The notes under the pieces are model-generated. The model saw nothing but the letters and a program-made list of their open reading frames with translations. It was not told the origin of the DNA and did not search any database. From an uncultured Granulosicoccaceae bacterium (GTDB taxonomy: Bacteria; Pseudomonadota; Gammaproteobacteria; CALCKW01), in the NCBI GenBank assembly GCA_937965695.1, contig CALCKW010000025.1:1-64000 (forward strand): 64,000 nucleotides of DNA, given 5' to 3'. Positions 26,299 to 36,270 of this stretch are shown piece by piece. A program made the position numbers and the translations under genes. Position 1 is the stretch's first letter. Every line of letters begins with the position of its first letter.

Positions 26299-27101
26299 AT
26301 AGTTTTTAACTTTTCGAAACTAGTTGGAAGAAAGAGTGTTGAGAAATTCATAGGCGGCAAGCGCTGCACCATTGTCGAAATTGAGTTTTGAACCAAGTCC
26401 AGAAATGTTGTTAGGAATACAGATTTTTCGACTAACAAGTTCGAATCTTCCTGAAACGAATTATCCGAAACAGCACAAGGACCTAGAGCAGAAGAGTCCG
26501 GTGTCCGTGAACGTTGATCATCAGCTGGTGTGAATTGAATAGGGCCAAAAATAGCGGGTATCTTGCTGTAGATTGACTCGAAAACAGAATTGTATCCCGC
26601 GGCAAATGAGTCAATCTCAAACGCTCTATGATTTTTGCTGTTTAAACAATTTTCAGTTGCACTAACATTGCCCACGAAGAAATGTTGTGGCAAGGACTTT
26701 GGAGATTCATCGCGTACGATTTTGACATCACCAAGTTTATTGAGCGATGCAACTAAGGGCTTGTCTAGAACTGCGTTCTCAGTATGCCCACCAGTACCAA
26801 GCTGGATATAAGCGCACTCGTCGTCGAGAATGAGGTCTAGATCATCACGTGCAGCTGCGCTCGTTGATTGCGGCCGACTGAGTTCACAGACAACGGACAG
26901 GTACCTGGTCAGATGGCCCGCTCCAGCGCCATTGATCGCTTTAAGGCCGATACTGATTGCGCAATCCGTTTCAATTGTTCTAGCGGTATCTCTTCTTGGG
27001 CCTCTAAGCCGAGACGAACCCTTACTGATTATTGATTGCTTGGCCAATTTTTTGCCTTCGAGTTTAGATTCTGGGTGCTTCAGAGCAAACTCACATGCCA
27101 C
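26295..27101 (-). CDS. GT-B glycosyltransferase-like protein, possibly degraded
   Basis: 268 residues from a GTG start, about 100 fewer than usual for this fold. GAGAGHLTRYLSVVCEL resembles the N-terminal glycine loop of MurG/GT28-type enzymes; FAAGYNSVFESIYSKIPAIF followed by DDQ resembles their C-terminal donor-binding motif. The roughly 150 residues that normally lie between these motifs are shortened, and the first 45 residues (ACEFALKHPESKLEG) do not fit the fold, so it may be an internally deleted or chimeric remnant. It is read just before the sulfotransferase-GT2 gene (4-base overlap). Function is uncertain. Confidence 0.4.
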   Translation of the reverse strand: MACEFALKHPESKLEGKKLAKQSIISKGSSRLRGPRRDTARTIETDCAISIGLKAINGAGAGHLTRYLSVVCELSRPQSTSAAARDDLDLILDDECAYIQLGTGGHTENAVLDKPLVASLNKLGDVKIVRDESPKSLPQHFFVGNVSATENCLNSKNHRAFEIDSFAAGYNSVFESIYSKIPAIFGPIQFTPADDQRSRTPDSSALGPCAVSDNSFQEDSNLLVEKSVFLTTFLDLVQNSISTMVQRLPPMNFSTLFLPTSFEKLKTI

Positions 27102-27309
27102 TCGATCGACAACACGCGATAACTTTTAGCCCTCCATAGAAGCGGTCATTCGGTTTCTTGAGGCCGGATGAGGCCCCCCAAAAGTATAGTCGATCAATAA
27201 AGTTTCAGCTCCCTGAACTACTCTTTATATAGAGAAGTCATATTTCTTCCTATTATGATGAGATTTTGGGCTCCCAATTTTCTGTAATGACCCGTTTTTG
27301 CCAGAGTAT

Positions 27310-29013
27310 ATGATGCGTTTGTACACTGATTTAAAGCATGCAATGAACACAATAGGTACTTTAGCTCGCAGCATGCTAGAGCGTGTCCCGGTGTTAGTTG
27401 TCAGTTGTGCTTTTTTGCTGATTGCTTCGCAGCTCAGTGTAATGGCCGCGTTCCTCATACCATTGAAAATACTTTTTGTCGCCGATTCAGGGAAAGTGCC
27501 GGACTATGTAGTCAGTATCTTGGGTGATTTGAGCAACCAAGAACTGGTGATTTTGTTATCTGTGATTGCTGTTGGTCTATACCTTGCGCACTTGACAATT
27601 GACTTCGCTCGATCCAATTTGGAGCAAATAATTGTTAAAAAATTGCTCCCATCTGATCGAGTTGCGTTGGTAGAAAGGAGCCCTGTCCATATTAAAAAGG
27701 CTGTTGAGCATGTAGTTCGGATGGTGTCTTCCAGTGTCTTTTCGTTAGCTATTGCGTTTGGACTAAGTTTTCTAGTGGAAGGATTGATGAGCTTTTTGGC
27801 GCTCTATTTTGCTTTCATTTTCCTTGTCTATTGCGGCTATTATCAGCGAATAAGCCTTGAAGTATCTGAGCTCTCTAAGTGGATTTCATTCCATATAGGC
27901 ATTGTTTCCGCCATTGGGTTTCTTACCGGGTTTGCCTTTATTCTTTTGGCGGTGATGGCCGGAGAAATGGCACCGGTGATACTAGCTGTTCTAGCTTTGA
28001 TCTTGCTACGCCTGTTGATGAATCAAGTCTCTGGATTGTTTAAATCTGGAGCTGTGCTTCACACCAATTTTACGGTGTATGATCACCTTCTTTCTGGAAG
28101 CACGTGGACTAAAAAGCTAACGGCTGATGAAGAGTTGATCTCCTCGCTAGGATCTGGGGAGTTATCAGTACCCGAAATCTGGGAGGCGTCCGGCATAGAA
28201 CGAGATGCTTTGGAGCATCACTGGATGGACAGTGGTTTTAAAGGCGCAGCTTTGGTCAAAGTCGTTTCCTCCGATGGCTGTGCCTCTACCGTTAAAATTT
28301 ACGCCAAAAATACTAGCTCTGCTGCAGAAAGAGAACAACGGGTGCTTCAGCTTTTGGGTGACGGAAACGGAGCACCCAAAGTACTTTCAGAGCTATCCAT
28401 AAAAGGGCACTCAGTTAGAATACTCGACTATGCCTCAGAAATTGATGCAGACTCACCCAATTTACGGCAGCATCGGTTTTCCTTTCTATCAAGCCTGATG
28501 GCTATTGAACCATCGAAGGAATTGATCGCACTAGCTACAGCAGTAAACAAGCCTATCCATCGTAGGGTGGATCTTGTGCAAATTGTGTCTTTGTTGGTGA
28601 AAAGTAATTCATTGCCGGACGATTTTGATGATCTCTGTAGTAAGTGGCCTCGCATTCAAAAGATGCTTGATAACAGTCCGCTGCAATTGGTTGTTAGGGC
28701 TGCACCAGGGACTTTAGGCCTACTCGATAATCAACAGGTGGTTTGCAACCATTGGGAAAATTGGTCTATTGAGCCTGTTGGTGCCGTTTGGGACGGTGCT
28801 GGATTGCCGGGTAGTATGCATGATCTCTTAAACGTTGCGAAAACCCGGCGACCTGTTCTTGAGGGTTTATCCGTTGAACAGTTGCAATTGGTGCACGCGC
28901 TTTGTCGATTAGATGTTGGCAGAAGCCGACAGCGTTTATCGAGCAGTGCTGATGCGATCTTGCAGATAGATGCTTTCGTCAAAGCGCTTGATCCTATGGA
29001 AATGGCTGCGTGA
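27310..29013 (+). CDS. Membrane protein with C-terminal kinase-like domain
   Basis: About 567 residues. The N-terminal half has around six membrane segments (near residues 30-55, 80-100, 140-160, 162-180, 200-225 and 228-245) and resembles an ABC-transporter membrane domain (FLIPLKILFVADSGKVPDYV), but no ATP-binding cassette is present. The C-terminal half (from about 300) has an aminoglycoside-phosphotransferase/ChoK-like look: KVVSSDGCASTVKIYAKNTS with a Lys where the ATP-binding Lys would be, then AEREQRVLQLLG and APKVL. The catalytic HxD motif is not evident (VVCNHWENW is the closest), so it may be a pseudokinase. ATG 27310 is chosen over TTG 27298. Divergent from the glycan genes, so a surface-polysaccharide role is possible. 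Confidence 0.55.
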   Translation: MMRLYTDLKHAMNTIGTLARSMLERVPVLVVSCAFLLIASQLSVMAAFLIPLKILFVADSGKVPDYVVSILGDLSNQELVILLSVIAVGLYLAHLTIDFARSNLEQIIVKKLLPSDRVALVERSPVHIKKAVEHVVRMVSSSVFSLAIAFGLSFLVEGLMSFLALYFAFIFLVYCGYYQRISLEVSELSKWISFHIGIVSAIGFLTGFAFILLAVMAGEMAPVILAVLALILLRLLMNQVSGLFKSGAVLHTNFTVYDHLLSGSTWTKKLTADEELISSLGSGELSVPEIWEASGIERDALEHHWMDSGFKGAALVKVVSSDGCASTVKIYAKNTSSAAEREQRVLQLLGDGNGAPKVLSELSIKGHSVRILDYASEIDADSPNLRQHRFSFLSSLMAIEPSKELIALATAVNKPIHRRVDLVQIVSLLVKSNSLPDDFDDLCSKWPRIQKMLDNSPLQLVVRAAPGTLGLLDNQQVVCNHWENWSIEPVGAVWDGAGLPGSMHDLLNVAKTRRPVLEGLSVEQLQLVHALCRLDVGRSRQRLSSSADAILQIDAFVKALDPMEMAA

Positions 29014-29649
29014 TTGATATTTTGAATTCGTTTTTTCAGACAGGCTGAAAGGGCGACTTGAGAGTCATGCGTCAGCTTGCAAAGTAACATCTGTGTCTCG
29101 TGTTCCGTAATTTAAAGCCGTCCCTCCTCAGATAAGCCATCCTTTCTATCGTAAGGTTTTCTGATGTCGTTTAAAGCACTACAATTCCCTCCAGCAAAAA
29201 TCCAAATTGAGCCAAGACATAAATAATCACTTTTTGACTGGGGAAGTTTTCTACAACCACCCCATTCCAGCATTTTCGCTTAAAGCGATGCCTGAAAGCG
29301 CAAGTACGATAACAGCGAATACCAAAATCTTAGGCCAGTGCTATTTTGAATGAAGGAGTAACTCTCTAGATCTGCCAACACCTGTTTCGAAAATTTGCTG
29401 GTGAGTAAAGATGACTTAATATGAACTTTAGGGAATCCTCTAAATCATAATATCTTGATAAAACAAATCATCGGGGTCAGGTCCAGTAAAATCGTACTCT
29501 CCCTATGCTAACCTCCTTAAAAGAGACATCGGGGTCTAAAATCAATGTATTACAGCTTAAAGTACACTGAGGGACATAGTCCCACCCCGACACGCTGTGT
29601 CTATAAAACGGCCACTCTCAATCCATAGGACAGCGAAGGACTCTCTCCG
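29014..29649. other. Intergenic region with GGGGTC motifs
   Basis: About 640 bp without a gene. ATCGGGGTCAGGTCC (29470) and ATCGGGGTC (29530) resemble ends of the GGGGTCA elements. CCTCAGATAAGCCATCCT (29118-29135) resembles the centre of the 46/57/60-kb dispersed repeat. CGAAGGA at 29635 is the ribosome site for prc. Confidence 0.45.
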
Positions 29650-31800
29650 ATGCAACAGCGAACCTCCCGTCATTCTGATCGGCAGTATCCAATAGTGCGG
29701 TACTATTGGCATTGTCTGAAGACTCTTCCCTTAACGATATCTATGCGCCTATTTAAACGCCAAGCAGCCCAGTCCTTTCTCGGTACGTTGCTAGCAACCC
29801 TACTGTTCAGCACCACTGCCACAGCAGACTTCAAAGCTGTTCCGCTAGAATCACTCGCCCCAACCGATGAACATCGTCAGGCGACTGCCGTGGTGTTTCA
29901 GCTCATGCAACGGTATCACCTGAACCGGGTGACGGTTGACGATGAGTTGTCCGAGCAAATATTCGACCGGTATATAGACTCGCTGGATCCGCAGAAAGCG
30001 TTCTTCATGGCCAGTGACATAGAAGAATTTTATGAGTATCGGCAAAGATTTGATAACGCCTTGAGAAATGCGCGTTTGCAGCCGGTGTTCGACATTTTTA
30101 AGCGATTTCGCGTAAGGGTAGAGGAAAGAGCCGACTTCGCCCGTGGCCTGCTAAAGCAAGATTTCGACTTCACTATCGACGAGTTCTACACGTTTAACCG
30201 TGAAGATGAGCCCTGGGCACCGTCGCAAAAGGCCGTTGACGAGTTATGGCGTCAGCGCGTCAAAAATGATGTCCTCAGCTTGCGTTTAGCCGAACAATCC
30301 AATGAAGAGTTGGTGGAAACCTTGGAAGAGCGCTACGAACGTATGGAGCGGCGCGTCAGCCAAATCGCGAAAAACGAAGTCTTTCAGGTATTTGTTAACG
30401 CTTACACCTTATCGGTAGAGCCGCACACTTCTTATTTCTCGCCGCGGAGTTCAGAGAATTTTTCTATTAACATGCGCCTGTCTTTAGAAGGCATTGGTGC
30501 CTCGTTACGAACCGTTGATGAATACACTGTGGTGCAGAGTGTTATCCCCGGTGGGCCTGCAGCCGTGAGTGAATTACTGAGCGCTGAAGACCGGATTGTC
30601 GGTGTTGGACAAGACCTAGACAAAGAAATAGTCGATGTGGTGAGTTGGCCTCTCAGTGATGTCGTCGATCTAATTCGAGGGCCAAAAGGTTCAACCGTGC
30701 GTCTCGAAATTTTGGCCGCCGGTGAACCTGCCGGTAACCCGCCCACCCTGATTACCCTCGTTCGCGACAAGATCAAACTGGAAGAGCAAGCGGCTAAAAG
30801 CTCTATAGTAGACGTGCCCGGCAAAGAGGGTACGCGTCGTTTTGGTGTCATTGACCTGCCAACATTCTATCTGGACGCCGCAGCAAGGGCCGAAGGTGTG
30901 CCGGATTATCGCAGCACCACGCGCGATGTTCGGCGTCTCATCGAGGAATTGACAACGGCTGATGGCGGCGTAGATGGCATTATCATTGATCTGCGGGGCA
31001 ATGGCGGAGGTGCGCTTGTTGAAGCAACTGAACTCACTGGCCTATTTATCAAAACTGGACCGGTGGTTCAAATCCAAAATTCCAGCGGTGAACTAAACGC
31101 CGAAGTCGACAATGATCCAGAGGTGGCATACGCCGGGCCATTGGCCGTTTTGATTGACCGTTTTAGTGCTTCAGCGTCGGAGATTTTTGCAGGCGCCATT
31201 CAGGACTATGGCCGAGGCATCATTGTGGGCGAGCCAACTTTTGGTAAAGGCACCGTGCAATCAGTAGCGCCTCTGGACAGAGATGGCAAATTAGGGCAAC
31301 TGAAAATCACGATCGCCCAGTTTTTTCGAGTCAATGGGGAGAGCACTCAACATCGCGGTGTCGTTCCGGACGTGTTGTTCCCGACGGCACTTGGATCTGA
31401 CGCGCAAGGCGAGCGTGGCCTAGACAATGCCCTGCCGTGGGCTGAAATAGCCGCTGCCGAGTACGATGCTTGGTCAAAAAACAAGGTGAGCTACACAGAC
31501 ATTCAAAAGAGACATGAATCGCGCTATCGCAGTAGCGAGTTGTTTGATGTGCTTATCAAAGAACTGAAAGAACAGCGCGAAGCTCGAGCAGAGCGTTCGG
31601 TCACGTTGGTGGAGAAAGAGAGGCAAGAAGAGATAGCCGAGCAACAAGCAGATCGTCAGAAGCGCGATGAATTGTATCGTGCAGAGCTAGATGCTTCGGA
31701 AAACAATGATGACAACGATGATGTTAGCGCTCCTGATATTATTCTTGAAGAGGCCGCCAACGTACTCAATGATGTCATTGATTTTCTACCGAGAAGGTGA
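29650..31800 (+). CDS. prc: Carboxy-terminal (tail-specific) processing protease
   Basis: Periplasmic S41 serine protease that trims or degrades proteins from their C-termini, including penicillin-binding proteins and peptidoglycan hydrolases. It has the N-terminal Tsp domain, a PDZ domain (SLEGIGASLRTV onward, about 280-370), the protease core with FSASASEIFAGAIQDYGRG (catalytic Ser near 508-510) and FGKGTVQS (Lys 533), and a C-terminal Glu/Lys-rich DUF3340 region. An SD (AAGGA, 9-base spacing) precedes ATG 29650, but this leaves 31 residues before the membrane-signal helix (SFLGTLLATLLFSTTATA). ATG 29743 gives a conventional signal peptide but lacks a clear SD. Length fits gammaproteobacterial Tsp. 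Confidence 0.93.
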   Translation: MQQRTSRHSDRQYPIVRYYWHCLKTLPLTISMRLFKRQAAQSFLGTLLATLLFSTTATADFKAVPLESLAPTDEHRQATAVVFQLMQRYHLNRVTVDDELSEQIFDRYIDSLDPQKAFFMASDIEEFYEYRQRFDNALRNARLQPVFDIFKRFRVRVEERADFARGLLKQDFDFTIDEFYTFNREDEPWAPSQKAVDELWRQRVKNDVLSLRLAEQSNEELVETLEERYERMERRVSQIAKNEVFQVFVNAYTLSVEPHTSYFSPRSSENFSINMRLSLEGIGASLRTVDEYTVVQSVIPGGPAAVSELLSAEDRIVGVGQDLDKEIVDVVSWPLSDVVDLIRGPKGSTVRLEILAAGEPAGNPPTLITLVRDKIKLEEQAAKSSIVDVPGKEGTRRFGVIDLPTFYLDAAARAEGVPDYRSTTRDVRRLIEELTTADGGVDGIIIDLRGNGGGALVEATELTGLFIKTGPVVQIQNSSGELNAEVDNDPEVAYAGPLAVLIDRFSASASEIFAGAIQDYGRGIIVGEPTFGKGTVQSVAPLDRDGKLGQLKITIAQFFRVNGESTQHRGVVPDVLFPTALGSDAQGERGLDNALPWAEIAAAEYDAWSKNKVSYTDIQKRHESRYRSSELFDVLIKELKEQREARAERSVTLVEKERQEEIAEQQADRQKRDELYRAELDASENNDDNDDVSAPDIILEEAANVLNDVIDFLPRR

Positions 31801-32985
31801 TTTTTGTGATAGCTGATAGGAATGAGGCCGCAAAAAATCGTAAACAGCGACTCATAAGCCATCTTTAATAAGACTACCTAACAGCCAGTCCCAGCCCAAA
31901 CTTAAAATCAAAGGTAGAGGGATAACTCTCTACCCTTGAGCAACGTGCGAGCCTCCAGATAACTTGTATTATCTTGACATGCATGTATTCGCGACATTCA
32001 GCAACTTGTTTGGTGGTTCGCAAGCTACGGTGACACGACAACTCAAGCCCGAACTCATATTGCTTTTCGGACTCAAAGAAACGTTTAAGCTTTGGATTGG
32101 CTATCCAATAGAAAACACGGCACGTGTGAGCGGTGTTTCATCGACAGTAAAATCGTGATTAGCTTGCGACTAGACTTGTTCGTCTTGGTTCAATGACAAT
32201 CACTGCAACCCACCCCAGCCCGCTTTTTTCCAGAGCTATGCTGTTTTCTTGTTTTTCACTATAGGCCTGTTATCAAAAAAAGGCCGCAGTTGCTAACACG
32301 TTTTGATCAACGATTCTGGCAGATTTTTTTTGTCGAATGCAACGTCTACGTATCTGTTATTAAGCGGTCTGAGTTATTGGCCACTTGCATGATTAGATTT
32401 TTTCGAGGATGCGCTTCACTGAATCGAGCGAAAAGTTAGCTTCTCCTGTAACTTGAATTGTTCACTGGAGTGTACGGCACTTTGCCTTTCAATCCATCAC
32501 CTACAACCACTATTAAATTCGCCATCAAGTTCTACCGTGCATCTATCCCAAGACATGGCGAAATTAGTTAATGCGACAACACCCACTCAATGAAGAAAGC
32601 GCCTTTGAGAAATAATTCCGATGATACAACCCCCTACTGTGATTTTTTAAGGAACATGATCTTTGTACAAGGCTGACCGGAAGTGGCACAAGGATACGCT
32701 GCAAATATCTGTGGACTATTGGTGTTTAGGGTTCTGTATCGTTTATTGAACAACAGCAAAGTTAGGCTATTACTTTGAAGATAAGAACCATACGCAACGG
32801 TCAAAAAGAGAGCAACGTTATTAATTCACACAGGAATAACTTGAACTAAAAGCAAAATTCAACCGGAATGGAAAACGGTAAAATTACCTGAAATACTCAG
32901 TTGTTAGAATTATCTCCATTGGTTAATCTCCGATTGACCGCAAGGTAACACGTCAACAATTGACATATAAATCACGGAGCATTTT
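31801..32985. other. Long intergenic region, no intact gene
   Basis: About 1.2 kb. The minus strand from about 32155 to 31870 has coding-like stretches in shifting frames, including EKQYEFGLELSCHRSL and STFDFKFGLGL near the end, which look like an eroded outer-membrane-protein tail; this is weak. The rest (32160-32980) is AT-rich with no family resemblance. GGAG at 32976-32979 serves the gene at 32986. Confidence 0.4.
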
Positions 32986-34203
32986 GTGAACATAAAAATA
33001 ATGTTATTTCTAGCTTTAGGGGTTGTATCAGGTATCGCAAGCGCTGCAGACGGATATGAGATGCGAACTCGGCTCTATTATCCAATAGATCAATTATCAG
33101 GTTCCCCAGCAGACAATTTTGGACCCATGCTTGGCATAGGTATAAAATTCAAGGCAAACAGTATACCTAGCTCTGGATCATCTAATACGCCGATACAGTG
33201 GGGTCTTGTTCTAGATGTGGATGGATTAGACTTTAACTGCCGAGCAACATCCATGTTTGCAGGTTTGTCCATGGATGAAAGTGGTAAAAAGCAGCTGGTC
33301 GCGAGAGGTGACTACAGCACCAGCGGCTGCTCCAACCCTGATCCCGTCGATTTCGATTGGAAGGAAGGAGAATGGTATGAGATGACGTTTAAGCGTTACT
33401 CTTACCTATCAGATAGAGAAGTCCCTTGGGAATTCGCCGTGAAAAGTATTGCAAATCCAAGTGATGCTGCAACATTAACGCTTAAAAGCGGCAGTGATCT
33501 TGTAAGCGCGCAAACGGCAACCAACATGGCCAACGTCAATTGCAGCAGCCCACATTGGCAGGTTGAATGGACGGAAGCCGGCACGTATTTTGACGATAAT
33601 GCTATGGCCCGCATAGATAGAGTTGGTTTCGAATATGGGGACGGAGCGTGCGTAAATTCTAAACAACACGTGTTAGCTCGATGTGATCTACATTGGTCTC
33701 ACCAACTGGGAAACACCGAGCGAAAAGACATCGGTCCGTATCGGGAAACAACAAACGTCAACGACGGCAAAACTTGTGACCGCACCAACGATACCTTTGG
33801 TGAAAAAGTAGCGAAAGCTTACATAGACGCCGTGACTTCTGCTGCATCAGCCAACGAAAACAGAGGGTCTGTACCGGGCATCGACTATGCTGCTAGAGGT
33901 TGCACACGAAACACTGTTTGGGACGACGCCTGTCAGCGCATGATTTACAACGGCATTGAGGGTAAGTACCACTTGATGACCTCTATCAAACCGGTCGACA
34001 GTGCTAACGACTGGAAAACATCCAACATACAAGACTTAGTGCCACCAAATGCGATGAAGCGCATAATGACAGATCCCGAATTTAACCAAGTCAAAACACT
34101 TTTTGGATACATGAGTGACCCGAAAAACAATTGGTTTTCATGGCTAGGTGGCGACGGAGAAGCGAAACAGCTTCTGCGCCGTTATATGGACTCTGTTAAT
34201 TAA
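32986..34203 (+). CDS. Secreted protein of unknown function
   Basis: 405 residues from GTG 32986 (GGAG 6 bases upstream). A clear signal peptide (IKIMLFLALGVVSGIASA, then ADG) predicts export. The mature part has a beta-rich first half (about 25-220) with repeated Trp/Tyr-containing strands and several Cys (possible disulfides), and a more helical second half with CTRNTVWDDACQRMIYNGIE and SWLGGDGEAKQLLRRYMDSV. I do not recognise a family; carbohydrate binding in the first half is only a guess. It stands alone after a 1.2-kb empty region and is followed by a strong terminator. Confidence 0.7.
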   Translation: MNIKIMLFLALGVVSGIASAADGYEMRTRLYYPIDQLSGSPADNFGPMLGIGIKFKANSIPSSGSSNTPIQWGLVLDVDGLDFNCRATSMFAGLSMDESGKKQLVARGDYSTSGCSNPDPVDFDWKEGEWYEMTFKRYSYLSDREVPWEFAVKSIANPSDAATLTLKSGSDLVSAQTATNMANVNCSSPHWQVEWTEAGTYFDDNAMARIDRVGFEYGDGACVNSKQHVLARCDLHWSHQLGNTERKDIGPYRETTNVNDGKTCDRTNDTFGEKVAKAYIDAVTSAASANENRGSVPGIDYAARGCTRNTVWDDACQRMIYNGIEGKYHLMTSIKPVDSANDWKTSNIQDLVPPNAMKRIMTDPEFNQVKTLFGYMSDPKNNWFSWLGGDGEAKQLLRRYMDSVN

Positions 34204-34254
34204 GGCACGGCCTAGAGAAATTTCTAACTCTCGGTGATCTACACAATCAAACGC

Positions 34255-34285
34255 AAACGCCCTCGCACTGAGGGCGTTTATTTTT
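34255..34285 (+). terminator. Intrinsic terminator
   Basis: AAACGCCCTC, loop GCACT, GAGGGCGTTT, then ATTTTT: a perfect 10-bp stem with a T-tract. It lies 52 bases past the secreted-protein stop and faces the end of the frc operon, so it separates the two convergent units. Confidence 0.92.
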
Positions 34286-34362
34286 GTTCAATAATCATCG
34301 TCCGTCTGAAAGAACAAAAGATGAAGCCCCGTTGATATAACCAGTCGCCTTGATGGCTTTTA

Positions 34363-35160
34363 TCAGTCGACTGCTGCGCTCGCCGGTGCTTCCATCGCAC
34401 CTGTCATCAACGCCACCGCATCGGACATCGATACTTGTTTGGGATCGATAGTACACAGGCGCTTGCCCAAGCGATGAATATGAATTCGATCGCAGACTTC
34501 AAAAACGTGAGGCATATTGTGCGAGATGAGCACTATCGGCATGCCTTTGGCGTTCACCTCTTGGATAAGCTCCAATACACGGCGAGATTCTTTGACGCCC
34601 AATGCGGCAGTCGGCTCGTCCATTATCACAACCTTGGAGCCAAAGGCCACCGCACGCGCAACGGCAACCCCTTGTCTTTGGCCTCCGGAAAGCGTTTCAA
34701 TAGTTTGATTAATGTTCTGTATGGTGAGAAGTCCAAGTTCGGATAGCTTGTCTCGGGAAAAAGCTTCCATGCGCTTATGATCAAGCTTGCGGAAGACGCT
34801 GCCCATTAAACCGGGTTTAAGAAGCTCCCGGCCGAGAAACATATTGTCCGCGATTGACAGAGCTGGCGACAAAGCCAAATTTTGATAGACGGTTTCAATA
34901 CCTGCTTTACGTGCATCTTCAGGGGTGTTGAAGTGAATGGCCTTGCCGTCAAGTTCGATCGTTCCATGATCCGGAATAGTCGCCCCTGAGATAGATCGAA
35001 TAAGGGTAGTTTTGCCGGCGCCGTTATCCCCTATCACACCCAATATTTCGTTGGGGTAGAGATCGAAATCCGCGCCATTCATTGCCACGACCGTCCCGTA
35101 GCGCTTCATCAAGCCGCGCGTGCGAAGAACCGGCTGAAGAACATTTGTCGACGCAGTCAT
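34363..35160 (-). CDS. frcA: Sugar ABC transporter ATPase (fructose type)
   Basis: 265-residue single-cassette ATPase of the CUT2 carbohydrate family. It has Walker A GDNGAGKTT, Q-loop VYQNLAL, signature LSGGQRQ, Walker B VVIMDEPTAALG and the switch His in LISHNM. CUT2 ATPases such as RbsA are double-domain, but FrcA is single, as here. ATG 35160 is chosen because it overlaps the permease stop (ATGA) and begins just before the conserved LRTRGLMKRYG; the open frame to 35235 extends into the permease gene. It powers uptake by FrcC and FrcB. Last gene of frcBCA. Confidence 0.9.
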   Translation of the reverse strand: MTASTNVLQPVLRTRGLMKRYGTVVAMNGADFDLYPNEILGVIGDNGAGKTTLIRSISGATIPDHGTIELDGKAIHFNTPEDARKAGIETVYQNLALSPALSIADNMFLGRELLKPGLMGSVFRKLDHKRMEAFSRDKLSELGLLTIQNINQTIETLSGGQRQGVAVARAVAFGSKVVIMDEPTAALGVKESRRVLELIQEVNAKGMPIVLISHNMPHVFEVCDRIHIHRLGKRLCTIDPKQVSMSDAVALMTGAMEAPASAAVD

Positions 35161-36221
35161 AGTGAAGCCCTCCGCAACCATTGATCCAGCGCCACAGCGA
35201 TTAAGACCAAATTGCCGACAGCAAACATTTGCCAATAATCGTCGACACCAGCCAAGGATAAGCCCGTGGTGAAAATTCCAACAATCAACGCCCCTAGAAC
35301 CGACCCCGGAATTGATCCGCGCCCACCGAACAGCGAGGTGCCACCTATTACAACCGCGGTAATGGTGGCAAGATTGATCTCTTCAAAGGAGATAGGAGAA
35401 ATAGAACCGACACGACCAATGGCGACCCATGCCCCAAAGCCACAGATGAGACCAGCAACCGCGTAAACAGAAATAATCGTGCGATCGGTTTTAATCCCCG
35501 ATAAAACGGCAGCCTCTGGGTCATCGCCAACCGCATAGACATGCCGGCCCCAGGCGGTGTGTTGCAGGATGTACCAAAACAGCGCAGCGAGCAGTATCAG
35601 CGAGATTCCACCGTAGGTTATCGTCGCCCCAAATGGTCGAGCAGCCGCTTCACCAAACCAAAGCAGCGTAGGCGCATTGGCTTCTATATCTGAGTTGCGT
35701 ATTGATTCCGACCCTGAATACCAAAGTTTGAGCGCGGTAAAAACAGACAACGTGCCGAGCGTGACAATAAAAGGCGGCAGTTTAATCTTCGCCACCAAAA
35801 ATCCATTGAACGCCCCCATCAATGTGCCAACGGTCATCCCAGCGGCGATTGCCAACGGCAGCGGGATGCCGGCTGAAACCGCAAGGCGCCCCATGACAAA
35901 CGTAGACAAAACCAGTATTGCACCCACTGACAAATCGATACCTGCCGTGAGTATGATGAGTGTTTGCGCGATGGCCACGATACCAATGACGGTTACCTGT
36001 TGAAGCACTAACGACAACACGCCTGGGCTCAGAAATCGTGGCGCTACAAAACCGAAACATAAAACGCTGACAACCAACACAACGGCAGGCACTAAGGTTG
36101 GGTAGTCTCTCACCGCGTTTCGGATTACAGATAGAGCCGATCGGTCGTCTCTTTCAAATGCAGCGACTGCTCCATCGGCGTTGTGCAAGTTTACTTCAAA
36201 TTCAGATCCCGACCGACTCAC
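35157..36221 (-). CDS. frcC: Sugar ABC transporter permease (fructose type)
   Basis: CUT2-family permease of about 354 residues with eight to ten membrane segments. Family motifs include LILTAGIDLSVGA, FNGFLVAKIKLPPFIVTLGT and IGGTSLFGGRGSIPGSVLGA, the last being the ATPase-contact and channel region typical of RbsC/FrcC. GTG 36221 is preceded by AGGAGA at 9 bases and is preferred over GTG 36239, which lies before that site. It sits 4 bases into frcA at its end. A hairpin separates it from frcB upstream, which probably keeps membrane-protein expression below that of the binding protein. Confidence 0.9.
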   Translation of the reverse strand: MSRSGSEFEVNLHNADGAVAAFERDDRSALSVIRNAVRDYPTLVPAVVLVVSVLCFGFVAPRFLSPGVLSLVLQQVTVIGIVAIAQTLIILTAGIDLSVGAILVLSTFVMGRLAVSAGIPLPLAIAAGMTVGTLMGAFNGFLVAKIKLPPFIVTLGTLSVFTALKLWYSGSESIRNSDIEANAPTLLWFGEAAARPFGATITYGGISLILLAALFWYILQHTAWGRHVYAVGDDPEAAVLSGIKTDRTIISVYAVAGLICGFGAWVAIGRVGSISPISFEEINLATITAVVIGGTSLFGGRGSIPGSVLGALIVGIFTTGLSLAGVDDYWQMFAVGNLVLIAVALDQWLRRASL

Positions 36222-36270
36222 GACGTTCACTCTCCTCACAGGAATTGATAGGACCGATCATAGATTTAAA

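Noticed and set aside
32960-32985. TTGACA promoter box before the secreted-protein gene
   Set aside because: It is too close to the start codon for a -10 box and untranslated leader to fit.
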